A program made the position numbers and the translations under genes. A stretch of 64,000 nucleotides of DNA from JAIBJN01 sp963838795. GTDB taxonomy: Bacteria; Actinomycetota; Thermoleophilia; Gaiellales; Gaiellaceae. Location: NCBI GenBank assembly GCA_963838795.1, contig CAWISL010000011.1:372001-436000 (forward strand), written 5' to 3'. This document shows, one piece after another, positions 1 through 7,008 of this stretch. Position 1 is the first letter of the stretch. Every line of letters starts with the position of its first letter. Under the pieces are notes generated by a model that was given only the letters and a program-made list of their open reading frames with translations, was not told the DNA's origin and searched no databases.

Positions 1-1
1 G

Positions 2-517
2 ACGTTGGTGGAGATCGTCCGCGACGGCAACGTCCTGATCGTCTTCCCGGAAGGGCGTCCCTCGCCGGAGGGCGAGATCGGGCCGATTCGGCCGGGCACC
101 GGCGCCCTCGTGCGGCGCGGCAAGCCCGCCGCCGTCCGACCGCTGGCGGTCGCCTACGACCCGCTGGTCCGCGGGCGCACGCGGGTCTGCCTCGCGCACG
201 GCCCACCCGTCCAGCTCCCCAAGGACGACGTGGAGGGCATGCTCCTCGCGCTCCTGCGGGTGACGATGCCGCTGACGTGCGGGCAGGTCGTCGCCACGCT
301 CCTCGAGGCCGGCGCCGAAGCCGAGGTCGCCGTGCTCGAGCGCGAGCTCGCCGATGCCGTCGCGGTCGCCCGGGAGGAAGGCAGGCAGGTCGAGCCCGAC
401 CTCCTGGCGCCCGAGAGCCGTCGGCGTCGGCTGTCCGAAGCGCTCGCGGTGGCTCCGCGGAAGGCCAACGAGCTCCCGTTCCTCGCCCGCGAGTATGCGA
501 GCGCGCGAGCCCGCTAG
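2..517 (+). CDS. 1-acyl-glycerol-3-phosphate acyltransferase (PlsC family), C-terminal part
   Basis: Partial gene entering from the left edge. The visible part begins just before the acyltransferase substrate-binding block FPEGRPS (the family's FPEGTRS motif III), followed by a GTGALVRRGKPAAVRPLAV stretch that matches the family's proline-containing block IV. In the PlsC family these enzymes acylate lysophosphatidic acid at the inner membrane to give phosphatidic acid. The catalytic HX4D block lies upstream of the window. The C-terminal 90 residues are a charged, alpha-helical extension of unknown role. The stop codon overlaps the convergent flippase-like gene by 4 bases. Family call is firm; exact acyl acceptor cannot be told. 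Confidence 0.8.
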   Translation, partial: TLVEIVRDGNVLIVFPEGRPSPEGEIGPIRPGTGALVRRGKPAAVRPLAVAYDPLVRGRTRVCLAHGPPVQLPKDDVEGMLLALLRVTMPLTCGQVVATLLEAGAEAEVAVLERELADAVAVAREEGRQVEPDLLAPESRRRRLSEALAVAPRKANELPFLAREYASARAR

Positions 518-1518
518 GAGGGCTCCCGGGCAGGCTCGCGCCGCCTGCCCAGAAGGCGCGGAAACGCTGGGCTGACCAGGACCGCGCCCATGATCGTGAT
601 CGGGAGGACTGCGAGCGCGTGCATCGTCAGCACGTACGCGGTCGCCTTGTCCGGGTTGACGTCGATGCCCTTCGCGGCGACGAGGGTCAAGTAGTCGAAG
701 GTGCCGATGCCGGCGGCCGTCGCGGGTACCGCCAGGGCGAGGTTCCCGATTCCCTCGAGCAGAAAGTAGGCGCCGAGCGGCAGGTCGAGGTTGAAGCCAA
801 ACTCGCCGACCACCCAGTACATGGCGACGTCGGCGAGCCACATCGCCGCCGAGGTCCCGAAGATCGCCACCAGGCGCGTGCGCCCGCGGAAGGCGCCGAG
901 CCCGTCGACGAAATGCGCCGCGGCGCGCGTGAAGCGCGTGTGCCACCGTGGTGGCAGGCGGCGAGTCGCCTTCCAGGCGAAGCGCTCGGCGCGGTCGGGA
1001 TCCCGGGCCGCCCAAGCGACGAGGACGACGCCGAGCGCAGCTCCAGCGGAGAGGGCGATACCGGTGAGGAGCATCGGCCCGCCCTGGCCGATGGCGAGCG
1101 CGCCGAAAAGGATCCAGGTCGACAGGACGACGCCGTCGAGCAGACGCTCCGCGAACAGCGTCCCGGCGCTCACGAACACGGGGACCCGCCGCTCCCGCAT
1201 CGCCTCGATGCGGAGAAGGTCGCCGCCGCGGGCCGGCAGGATGTTGTTGGCGCCGCGCCCGACTGCGACCGTCGAGAAGAGCTTCCACAGACCGATCTGG
1301 TAGCCGGCCCCGCCCAGCAGGTAGCCCCACCGGATCGCCATGATGAGCACGTTGGCGACGACCAGCGCCAGCGCCACGATCATCGTCCAGCCGGGGAGCG
1401 AGGTGATCTCGTCCCAGGCGAGGCCGACGTCCACCTCGCGCAGGAAGAGCCAGAGGAAGGCGGCCGTCGCCGCGGTGCCGATGCCGATGCGGACGAGGTT
1501 TCGGCGCCAGTTGCGCAT
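514..1518 (-). CDS. Flippase-like membrane protein, lysylphosphatidylglycerol synthase TM (LPG_synthase_TM/UPF0104) family
   Basis: A 334-residue polytopic protein with about eight hydrophobic segments, starting with a helix near residues 10-28. The blocks GRGANNILPARGGDLLR (about residues 88-104) and PATAAGIGTFDYLT near the C terminus are the conserved polar signatures of the MprF-type flippase domain family. It has no aminoacyl-transferase domain, so it is a stand-alone integral membrane domain, probably moving a lipid or lipid-linked substrate; the substrate is unknown. It is the first of three members of this family in the first 17 kb. It is divergent from the PAP2 gene with only 11 bases between start codons, so the two promoters must overlap. 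Confidence 0.8.
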   Translation of the reverse strand: MRNWRRNLVRIGIGTAATAAFLWLFLREVDVGLAWDEITSLPGWTMIVALALVVANVLIMAIRWGYLLGGAGYQIGLWKLFSTVAVGRGANNILPARGGDLLRIEAMRERRVPVFVSAGTLFAERLLDGVVLSTWILFGALAIGQGGPMLLTGIALSAGAALGVVLVAWAARDPDRAERFAWKATRRLPPRWHTRFTRAAAHFVDGLGAFRGRTRLVAIFGTSAAMWLADVAMYWVVGEFGFNLDLPLGAYFLLEGIGNLALAVPATAAGIGTFDYLTLVAAKGIDVNPDKATAYVLTMHALAVLPITIMGAVLVSPAFPRLLGRRREPAREPS

Positions 1519-1529
1519 CGCAGGTAAGT

Positions 1530-2234
1530 ATGCGTGCTGAGGTGGGACGGCTGACGCGGCACGAACGGCGCTTCTCCGGCAAGCGCGAGGTCGCGATCGG
1601 CCTTGGCGTCTACGCGCTCTACCTGCTCGCGAGCCGGCGCAAGCGGGGTGCGGCGGGGCGGCTGCAGGCGGCGCGGAACGCCGAGCGGGTAGTCGCGCTC
1701 GAGCGCCGGCTCGGGATCCACGTCGAGCCGAAGCTGCAGGAGCTGCTCCTCCCCCATCGACGCCTCCTCGGGGCCCTGAACGTCGCCTACGTGGTCTCGA
1801 ACGCCGCGTTGACCGCGGGGTTCCTCATGCGGCTCTACGCCCGCCGCCATCCCGACTTCCACCGCTTCCGCCGCGCGGCGGTGCTGACGACGCTCGCCTG
1901 CCAGCCGGTCTTCTACCTCTTCCCGTGCGCGCCGCCGCGCTCGCTCGACCATTTCGTGGACACGATCGCCGACGTCAGCGGGATCGACCTCGACTCGGGC
2001 GCCGTCGCGCAGCTCTACGACCCGCTCGCCGCGATGCCGAGCATCCACGTCGCGTACGCGGTCGTCACGGCCGCCGGCATGACGGCGGCGAGCGAAAGCC
2101 CGGTAGCGCGCGCCCTGGCGCCCGCCTATCCGCCGCTCGTGGCGGCAGTCGTCTTCGTCACCGCCAACCACTACGTCCTCGACGCGGTCGCCGGAGCCGC
2201 GATCGCGGCCGGAGCGCTGCGCCTCTCCCGCTGA
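1530..2234 (+). CDS. PAP2-superfamily membrane phosphatase / inositolphosphotransferase-like
   Basis: A 234-residue membrane protein. The C-terminal half carries the PAP2 signature: AMPSIHVAYA (domain 2, SxH) and NHYVLDAVAG (domain 3, with catalytic His and Asp) plus a CAPPR segment that replaces the usual KX6RP domain 1. This spacing resembles the actinobacterial PAP2 branch related to Aureobasidin-A-resistance proteins, which includes inositolphosphotransferases and lipid phosphatases. The active site would face outward and act on lipid phosphates such as PGP, PA or polyprenyl pyrophosphate; which one is not decidable. It ends 7 bases before the convergent SDR gene. A GTG at 1542 is an alternative start. 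Confidence 0.75.
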   Translation: MRAEVGRLTRHERRFSGKREVAIGLGVYALYLLASRRKRGAAGRLQAARNAERVVALERRLGIHVEPKLQELLLPHRRLLGALNVAYVVSNAALTAGFLMRLYARRHPDFHRFRRAAVLTTLACQPVFYLFPCAPPRSLDHFVDTIADVSGIDLDSGAVAQLYDPLAAMPSIHVAYAVVTAAGMTAASESPVARALAPAYPPLVAAVVFVTANHYVLDAVAGAAIAAGALRLSR

Positions 2235-2241
2235 GCGGTTC

Positions 2242-2991
2242 TTACTTGCGGGCGCGACGCGCGGTCAGGCGGACGAGCGTCCCCGGAATCGCGGCTTGGA
2301 GGAGGCCGATAATCCTGTAAGCGCCGAAGACGAATGTCTCGGGCTTCCCGCGCTCGACGGCGCGGAGAATCGACCCTGCGACTTGCTCAGGCTCGAGGAC
2401 GAAGCGCTCGAAGCTCGTGCCCTGCAGCCGGTTCTGAGGGAAGCCCTCCGTCCACACGGGCCCGGGGTTGACGGCGTGTGCACGGATCCCTCGCGGGGCC
2501 AGCTCCGCCGCTACGCCGCGCGAGAACGCGAGCTGGGCGTGCTTCGAGGCGGCGTAGGGGCCGGAGGAGCCGCCCACCGAGTAGACGCCGGCGACCGAGG
2601 CGACGTTGACCACGTCGGACGGAGCTCCCGCCTCGAGGAGCGGCAGAAAGGCTCGCAGCGTCCAGATCCCGCCCAGGTAGTTCGTGGCGATCACCTGCTC
2701 GATCCGCTCGGGCGGCAGGTCGAGGAAGCCGCCGCCGCCAGGGATCCCCGCGTTGGAGACGAGCAGGTGAACGGCGGGGTGGCGCTCCGCCACGCGGGCA
2801 GCTGCGGCCTCGACCTGCCCGCGGTCGGAGACGTCGCAGAGCTCGGCCTCCGCACCGAGCTCGGCTGCGACACGCTCCAGCCGTTCGGCTCCCCTTGCCA
2901 GGAGGACGCAGCGCCAGCCGCTTGTGGTCAGGAGCCGCGCGGTGGCCGCTCCGATCCCACTCGATCCTCCGGTTACGACGGCGACGCGAAT
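2242..2991 (-). CDS. Short-chain dehydrogenase/reductase (SDR), start codon non-canonical or damaged
   Basis: A classical SDR of about 249 residues. The Rossmann glycine motif TGGSSGIG lies at the very N terminus, followed by the NAG motif (VSNAG), catalytic Ser in VASVAG and YAASK as YxxxK, then the PG motif (NPGPVWTEG). The first ATG/GTG/TTG in frame lies well downstream at about 2799-2793 and would delete the whole NAD(P)-binding half, so that start is wrong. Upstream, the frame is closed by a TGA at 3015-3013 and holds no ATG, GTG or TTG before the glycine motif. I place the start at the ATT at 2991; a lost base near 3000 that once joined a GTG at 3005 would also explain it. The substrate cannot be told. 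Confidence 0.7.
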   Translation of the reverse strand: MRVAVVTGGSSGIGAATARLLTTSGWRCVLLARGAERLERVAAELGAEAELCDVSDRGQVEAAAARVAERHPAVHLLVSNAGIPGGGGFLDLPPERIEQVIATNYLGGIWTLRAFLPLLEAGAPSDVVNVASVAGVYSVGGSSGPYAASKHAQLAFSRGVAAELAPRGIRAHAVNPGPVWTEGFPQNRLQGTSFERFVLEPEQVAGSILRAVERGKPETFVFGAYRIIGLLQAAIPGTLVRLTARRARK

Positions 2992-3012
2992 GGCGGAATG
3001 CTCACGAGCGGG

Positions 3013-3210
3013 TCACGGCAATCGGCAGACGATCCTGCCGTCGTGCTGCTCGCCGTCCGGGAGGCGATCGGCGTGGGTGACGAGGCAGAGCCCGAGCTTG
3101 GTCTGGATCGGCTCGCCCTCGGCGGGCAGCTCGGCCAGCTCGAGCTCGTCGAGATCAGTCCACCCCGGCCCCTCGATGGTCACGATGCACCGCAGCACGC
3201 CTGGAATCAT
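3013..3210 (-). CDS. Small hypothetical protein (65 aa)
   Basis: A 65-residue acidic protein with no signal peptide or membrane segment and a single plausible ATG start at 3210. It reads as one small beta-rich domain (a RCIVTIEGPGW strand, a DLDELELAELP acidic stretch, a GLCLVTHADRLPDG segment). I do not recognise the family. It lies just upstream of, and in the same frame as, the SDR gene (TGA at 3015-3013), so the two are probably cotranscribed. It starts 23 bases from the divergent fabI start. The coding evidence is the codon pattern and the clean fit between two real genes. Confidence 0.5.
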   Translation of the reverse strand: MIPGVLRCIVTIEGPGWTDLDELELAELPAEGEPIQTKLGLCLVTHADRLPDGEQHDGRIVCRLP

Positions 3211-3218
3211 GGCAACAG

Positions 3219-3224
3219 TAGACT
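3219..3224 (+). promoter_or_regulatory. Candidate -10 box of a leaderless fabI promoter
   Basis: TAGACT (TANNNT type) ends 9 bases before the fabI GTG. That puts transcription start at or next to the start codon, so no ribosome binding site is needed. No clear -35 is visible. Confidence 0.4.
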
Positions 3225-3233
3225 CCCCGCGCT

Positions 3234-4013
3234 GTGAGCGACCGCTTTGCCGGGAAGAGAGGGCTGGTGCTCGGCGTCGCCAACCGGCGCTCGATCGCAT
3301 GGGCGATCGCGCAGCGCCTGGCCGACGGCGGCGCCGAGCTCGCCTTTACCTTCCAGGGCGAGCGGATCGAGAAGAACGTCCGCGATCTGGCCGAGCCGGT
3401 CGGCTCACCGCTGATCACGCCGTGCGACGTCCGCTCCGACGAGGATCTCGAGCGGGTCTTCGCCGAGGTCGCGGAGGCCTTCGGGGGCAAGCTCGACCTA
3501 CTCGTCCACTCGGTCGCCTTCGCCGATGCACGCGACCTCGAGGGCCGCTTCACGGACACGCCCCGCGACCGCTTCTGGCTCGCCCTCGACGTCTCTGCGT
3601 ACTCGCTCGTGGCCTGTGCGCGCCTCGCCGAGCCGTTGATGGAGGGCGCCGGCGGGGGCTCGATCATGACGATGACCTACCTCGGCGGCGAGCGAGCTGT
3701 GCCGCACTACAACGTCATGGGCGTCGCCAAGGCGACGCTCGACTCGTCGGTCCGCTACCTCGCGTGGGACCTCGGCCAGAAGAACATCCGCGTGAACGCC
3801 GTCTCGGCCGGGCCGGTGCGAACGCTCGCCGCGCGCTCCATCGCCGGCTTTCCGACGATGGAGGCGATCGTCGAGGAGCGAGCCCCGCTCCACCGCCCGA
3901 TCGACGCCGACGACGTGGGTGCGGCGGGCGCGTTCCTGCTCTCGGACGACGCGACGAACATTACGGGCACGACCCTCTACGTGGACTCTGGCTACCACGC
4001 CATGGGGATGTAG
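3234..4013 (+). CDS. fabI: Enoyl-[acyl-carrier-protein] reductase (NADH), FabI
   Basis: A 259-residue SDR-fold protein of normal FabI length. FabI catalyses the last step of the fatty acid elongation cycle, reducing enoyl-ACP to acyl-ACP in the cytosol. The N terminus has the FabI-specific cofactor loop GVANRRSIAWAIA rather than the TGxxxGIG of ordinary SDRs. The dinucleotide-site segment CDVRSDEDLE and the active-site segment with YNVMGVAK (the family's Y-x6-K) follow, then the SAGPVRTLAA block typical of FabI, where Thr sits in the substrate loop. GTG start at 3234 with no Shine-Dalgarno but a TAGACT box 9 bases upstream, so probably leaderless. Converges on the kinase gene with a 6-base gap. 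Confidence 0.93.
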   Translation: MSDRFAGKRGLVLGVANRRSIAWAIAQRLADGGAELAFTFQGERIEKNVRDLAEPVGSPLITPCDVRSDEDLERVFAEVAEAFGGKLDLLVHSVAFADARDLEGRFTDTPRDRFWLALDVSAYSLVACARLAEPLMEGAGGGSIMTMTYLGGERAVPHYNVMGVAKATLDSSVRYLAWDLGQKNIRVNAVSAGPVRTLAARSIAGFPTMEAIVEERAPLHRPIDADDVGAAGAFLLSDDATNITGTTLYVDSGYHAMGM

Positions 4014-4019
4014 GGTCGC

Positions 4020-5618
4020 TTACGCCTCGGGGCCGGCGTCTTTGCGCCACCAGTCGTACAGCGCGCCGAGCTTCTCGCCGGTCGCCTCGGCATAGACGCC
4101 AGGCTCGATCGTAATCCACTCGATTCGGGGCTCGTCCGCTCGTTCGTAGCAGCGGACGAATCCGAGGCGCTCCTCCCGGGGAACCTGTGCGGTCACTTCC
4201 ACGCGCCCGCTCAGGCCTGCCGGGACGGTTGGGTTGACCGACGGGATCGCCCCGGCGCTGCAGAGGCGGGTCAGCGTCGGTGGATCGGTGGCCGGCAGCC
4301 CCGCCCTCGTCATGCCGGACAGGAAGTGCTCCCAGAGGAGAAAGCCGCTGTTGGCGTGGCTGTACTTCAGCGAGGACACGGCTCTGCCAGGGCGACACGA
4401 GACCGTGGCGTTGAAGTCATCCGTCAGCGGACGTTCATGGCGGCAGCTGGCCCGGAACTGGTCCGGGACGTGCTGCAGGAGCGCCTTGTCGAACTCGGTC
4501 AAGTCCGCGAGCCGCGGCGACTGCGTCCTTTCGGTCGTTGCAGGCGGTCTTTCGGTAACCGTCTCCGGGGCGGCCGTCTCGTTGTCCGCGACCAGGAGCG
4601 CGACAGCCGCGGCGCCCGCGCCGCCGAGGAGGAGCCCGACTACCGCGGCGAGGACGAGACCGAGCCTCCCGCCGCGCCGCCGCGCAGGCGGTGCAGTGAC
4701 GGCCGCCGCGCCGCCCGGCGGGCTCGAGATCGGCCGGGTCGAAGCGCCGTCCCGGCCCACCGTGGTCGCGGGCTCGAGCGGCGTACGGAGCGCCTCGACC
4801 AGCTCGCGGGCCGTCGCGAATCGGTCTTCGGGCGACTTTGCCATGCCGCGCGCCAGAGCCGCGTCGACCGTCGGCGAGAGCGAGCGATTGACGGCGGAAG
4901 CCCGCGGAACCTCGTCGTGCAGGTGCGCCCAGAGAACGGCCGCCTGGTTCTCCCGCACATACGGAAGCGAGCCGGTGAGGCACTCGAACAGGACGCACGC
5001 GAGCGAGTACACGTCCGCGCGGCCGTTGGCTTGCGCCCCGCTGATCTGCTCGGGCGCGATGTAGTCGATCGTCCCGAGCAGCTCGCCGCTCTCCGTCGCT
5101 CCGCTCCGCGAGTCGACGTGCTTCGTCAGCCCTAGGTCGGCCAGGTAGGCGATCGGGGCAGAGTCGGGGTCAGGGCCGGGCTCGACCAGGATGTTTCCCG
5201 GCTTGACGTCGCGGTGGATCAGTCCGCTTCGGTGCGCGGCGTCGAGAGCGCTCGCGATCTGCAGTCCGATCACGCACGCCTCCGGCACCGACAGCGCGCC
5301 GTCCTTCCGGAGCAGGGACTTGAGCTCGTCGCCTTCGATGTAGCGCATCGCGATGTAGAGATCGCCGTGCCACTCCCCGGCGTCGTAGATCGGGATGATG
5401 TTCGGGTGCTTGATTCGCGCGGCGGCGCGGGCCTCGCGCACGAACCGTTCGCGGAAGCCTTCGTCCATCGCCAGTTCGGGCTCCATCACCTTCAGGGCGA
5501 TGGTCGCCCCCAGCCGTGGGTGCTCCGCTCGGTAGACGACCCCCATGCCTCCGCGCCCGAGCAGACCCTCGATGCGGTAGCCGGCGAACTCCGTGCCGAT
5601 CCGGGGCGCCGGAGTCAT
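4020..5618 (-). CDS. Transmembrane Ser/Thr protein kinase (PknB-like) with extracytoplasmic domain
   Basis: A 532-residue receptor-type kinase. The cytosolic kinase domain covers roughly residues 11-280: glycine loop GRGGMG (21-26), ATP-binding Lys43 in IALKV, catalytic HRDVKPGN (135-142) and APE motif (APEQ near 188). The metal-binding DFG is DLG (161-163), an accepted variant in some actinobacterial kinases. A Pro/Ala/Thr-rich linker leads to one membrane helix (about 319-344) and a roughly 190-residue outer domain with four cysteines (probably two disulfides). This outer domain is not PASTA and I do not recognise it. Start ATG at 5618 is preceded by TACAAG at 5631-5626, 7 bases away, suggesting a leaderless mRNA. 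Divergent from the second kinase at 5683. Confidence 0.88.
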   Translation of the reverse strand: MTPAPRIGTEFAGYRIEGLLGRGGMGVVYRAEHPRLGATIALKVMEPELAMDEGFRERFVREARAAARIKHPNIIPIYDAGEWHGDLYIAMRYIEGDELKSLLRKDGALSVPEACVIGLQIASALDAAHRSGLIHRDVKPGNILVEPGPDPDSAPIAYLADLGLTKHVDSRSGATESGELLGTIDYIAPEQISGAQANGRADVYSLACVLFECLTGSLPYVRENQAAVLWAHLHDEVPRASAVNRSLSPTVDAALARGMAKSPEDRFATARELVEALRTPLEPATTVGRDGASTRPISSPPGGAAAVTAPPARRRGGRLGLVLAAVVGLLLGGAGAAAVALLVADNETAAPETVTERPPATTERTQSPRLADLTEFDKALLQHVPDQFRASCRHERPLTDDFNATVSCRPGRAVSSLKYSHANSGFLLWEHFLSGMTRAGLPATDPPTLTRLCSAGAIPSVNPTVPAGLSGRVEVTAQVPREERLGFVRCYERADEPRIEWITIEPGVYAEATGEKLGALYDWWRKDAGPEA

Positions 5619-5668
5619 GCAACGTCTTGTACCACATGGGTCTTACGGCCTCCAGGGGGCCGCGCGGC

Positions 5669-5674
5669 TATCCT
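5669..5674 (+). promoter_or_regulatory. Candidate -10 box of a leaderless promoter for the soluble kinase
   Basis: TATCCT ends 8 bases before the ATG at 5683, the same geometry as at fabI, the XRE gene and the DMT transporter gene. It is also the evidence for preferring the ATG at 5683 over the upstream in-frame ATG at 5593. Confidence 0.4.
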
Positions 5675-5682
5675 CGGGCTCG

Positions 5683-6537
5683 ATGCCTGGGGCTCGAAGC
5701 CCTGCAGATCGAAAGCCGCGAGCCGGGGAGCAGCTCGGCCCCTACCACCTCGGCGCCCTGCTCGGCCAGGGGCAGATCGGGATCGTCTTCCGAGCGCGAC
5801 GGGAGACGGACGGCGAGAGCGTCGCCCTGAAAGTCCTGCGAGACGAGCTCGCGGAGGACCAGCTCTACCGGGGCCGGTTTCAGCGCGAGGCGCGGATCGC
5901 GAGCGAGCTCGTCAACGAGCACGTCGTGCCGGTCGTCGACTTCGGAGAGGCTGCCGGGCGCCTCTACATCGCGGCTCTCTACGTGCGCGGAGCCTCGCTC
6001 TCGGAGCGAATCGCCTCGGAGGGGACGCTTTCGCTTGCGGAAGCGCTCCGGATGGCGGGCGACATTGCCGACGCGCTCAAGGCGCTCCACGCCCGCGGCC
6101 TCGTCCACCGCGACGTCAAGCCCGCCAACGTCATGGTCGACGAGCGCGGCGCCGCGGCCCTCACGGACTTCGGCCTGGCGCGGGGCGTCGCCGACACCGT
6201 TCTCACGAAGACGGGCATGGTCGTCGGCACGGTCGACTACCTCGCGCCCGAGCTGATCCGCGGCGAGCAGGCCACGCATTCGAGCGACGTCTACGCGCTG
6301 GGCTGCGTTCTCTACGAGTGTCTCGCGGGCGCTCCGCCGTTCGCGGGCAGGTCGTTTGTGGAGACGCTGCTGGCACACGTCAAGGACGAGCCTCGCGATC
6401 TGACCGAGCTGCGGGCCGACCTGCCGGAGAGCGTCTCCTGGACCGTCCTTAAGGCCCTCGCCAAGGATCCGGCAGAGAGGCCGGAGACGGCGGCCGCGTA
6501 CGCGCGCCTGCTCCGCGCCTCAGCGCAGGCGGGCTAG
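5683..6537 (+). CDS. Soluble Ser/Thr protein kinase (kinase domain only)
   Basis: A 284-residue kinase domain without membrane segment or accessory domain. Glycine loop GQGQIG (28-33), ATP Lys50 in VALKVL, catalytic HRDVKPAN (142-149), canonical DFG (162-164), APE near 191 and a DVYALGCVLYE helix are all present, so it should be active. The frame is open further upstream to 5593, but those residues do not resemble kinase sequence and overlap the neighbouring kinase's start; the TATCCT box supports 5683. Together with the membrane kinase encoded divergently it forms a pair that could share targets. The last 18 bases overlap the convergent XRE gene. Confidence 0.88.
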   Translation: MPGARSPADRKPRAGEQLGPYHLGALLGQGQIGIVFRARRETDGESVALKVLRDELAEDQLYRGRFQREARIASELVNEHVVPVVDFGEAAGRLYIAALYVRGASLSERIASEGTLSLAEALRMAGDIADALKALHARGLVHRDVKPANVMVDERGAAALTDFGLARGVADTVLTKTGMVVGTVDYLAPELIRGEQATHSSDVYALGCVLYECLAGAPPFAGRSFVETLLAHVKDEPRDLTELRADLPESVSWTVLKALAKDPAERPETAAAYARLLRASAQAG

Positions 6538-6867
6538 CTCGGCGCGCAGGTCGGCGAGCGCGTCCGCGATGCGCTCGCCTTCGGTCGCGATTCGCTCCGC
6601 CGCCGCCTCGAGCCGCTCGACCGAGTCGTTGAGCCGAGGCTCGGCGGCCGCCGGCGCGTCCTCGCCCAGGAAGTAGCTGAGCGGCTTCCCGGTCGCCTCG
6701 GCGATCAGCGAGAGCGCGTTGAAGTCGGGCGTCGTCGCGCCTCGCTCCCAGCGCGAGACTGTGATCGGTTCGACCCGCACCTCCGCTGCAAGGTGCTTCT
6801 GCTTCCAGCCCTTGTCGGCGCGGGCGGTCTTGATCCTGGCTCCAACCTCGGCCTTGGTCGGCTTCAC
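6520..6867 (-). CDS. XRE-family helix-turn-helix transcriptional regulator
   Basis: A 115-residue protein with an N-terminal Cro/CI-type HTH (about residues 8-65): the segments ARIKTARADKGW, KQKHLAAEV, ITVSRWERG and PDFNALSLIAEA are the five-helix pattern. The remaining 45 residues after GEDAPAAAEP form a long amphipathic helix (heptad-like ERLEAAAERIATEGERI), probably a dimerising coiled coil; there is no sensor domain. GTG start at 6867 with no Shine-Dalgarno; TAGGAT lies exactly 7 bases upstream. It is divergent from the sulfatase gene, whose promoter carries a striking operator array, so it is the obvious candidate to bind it; that link is inference. Confidence 0.85.
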   Translation of the reverse strand: MKPTKAEVGARIKTARADKGWKQKHLAAEVRVEPITVSRWERGATTPDFNALSLIAEATGKPLSYFLGEDAPAAAEPRLNDSVERLEAAAERIATEGERIADALADLRAELARLR

Positions 6868-6874
6868 GAGCCAA

Positions 6875-6880
6875 ATCCTA
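6875..6880 (-). promoter_or_regulatory. Candidate -10 box of the leaderless XRE gene
   Basis: On the minus strand TAGGAT is followed by 7 bases and then the GTG start, so the transcript should begin at the start codon. Confidence 0.45.
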
Positions 6881-6940
6881 GCAGACGCTGGCTAGCTCTT
6901 AACTGAATGTGACAGGCAGCTTGAGCAGTATCACCGCGCG

Positions 6941-6969
6941 TTGACGTCCTTCTTATAGACTGATACTGT
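6941..6969 (+). promoter_or_regulatory. Sigma-70-type promoter of the sulfatase gene
   Basis: TTGACG (-35, 6941-6946), a 17-base spacer and TACTGT (-10, 6964-6969) with a TGA extension just before it (extended -10). The operator array at 6956-6996 covers the -10 box and the start site. Confidence 0.55.
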
Positions 6970-6996
6970 CTAATCAGGTTAGACAGTGAAGGTCTA
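6956..6996 (+). promoter_or_regulatory. Operator array: four alternating half-sites with 12-bp period
   Basis: TAGAC at 6956, GTCTA at 6968, TAGAC at 6980 and GTCTA at 6992: each is the reverse complement of the next, and the starts are exactly 12 bases apart. The middle pair expands into a perfect 9-base inverted repeat with 5-base spacer (6965-6973 and 6979-6987). The array spans the -10 box and runs to the Shine-Dalgarno (AAGGAGG, 6996-7002), so a bound protein would block transcription. Confidence 0.65.
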
Positions 6997-7008
6997 AGGA
7001 GGTGCACG

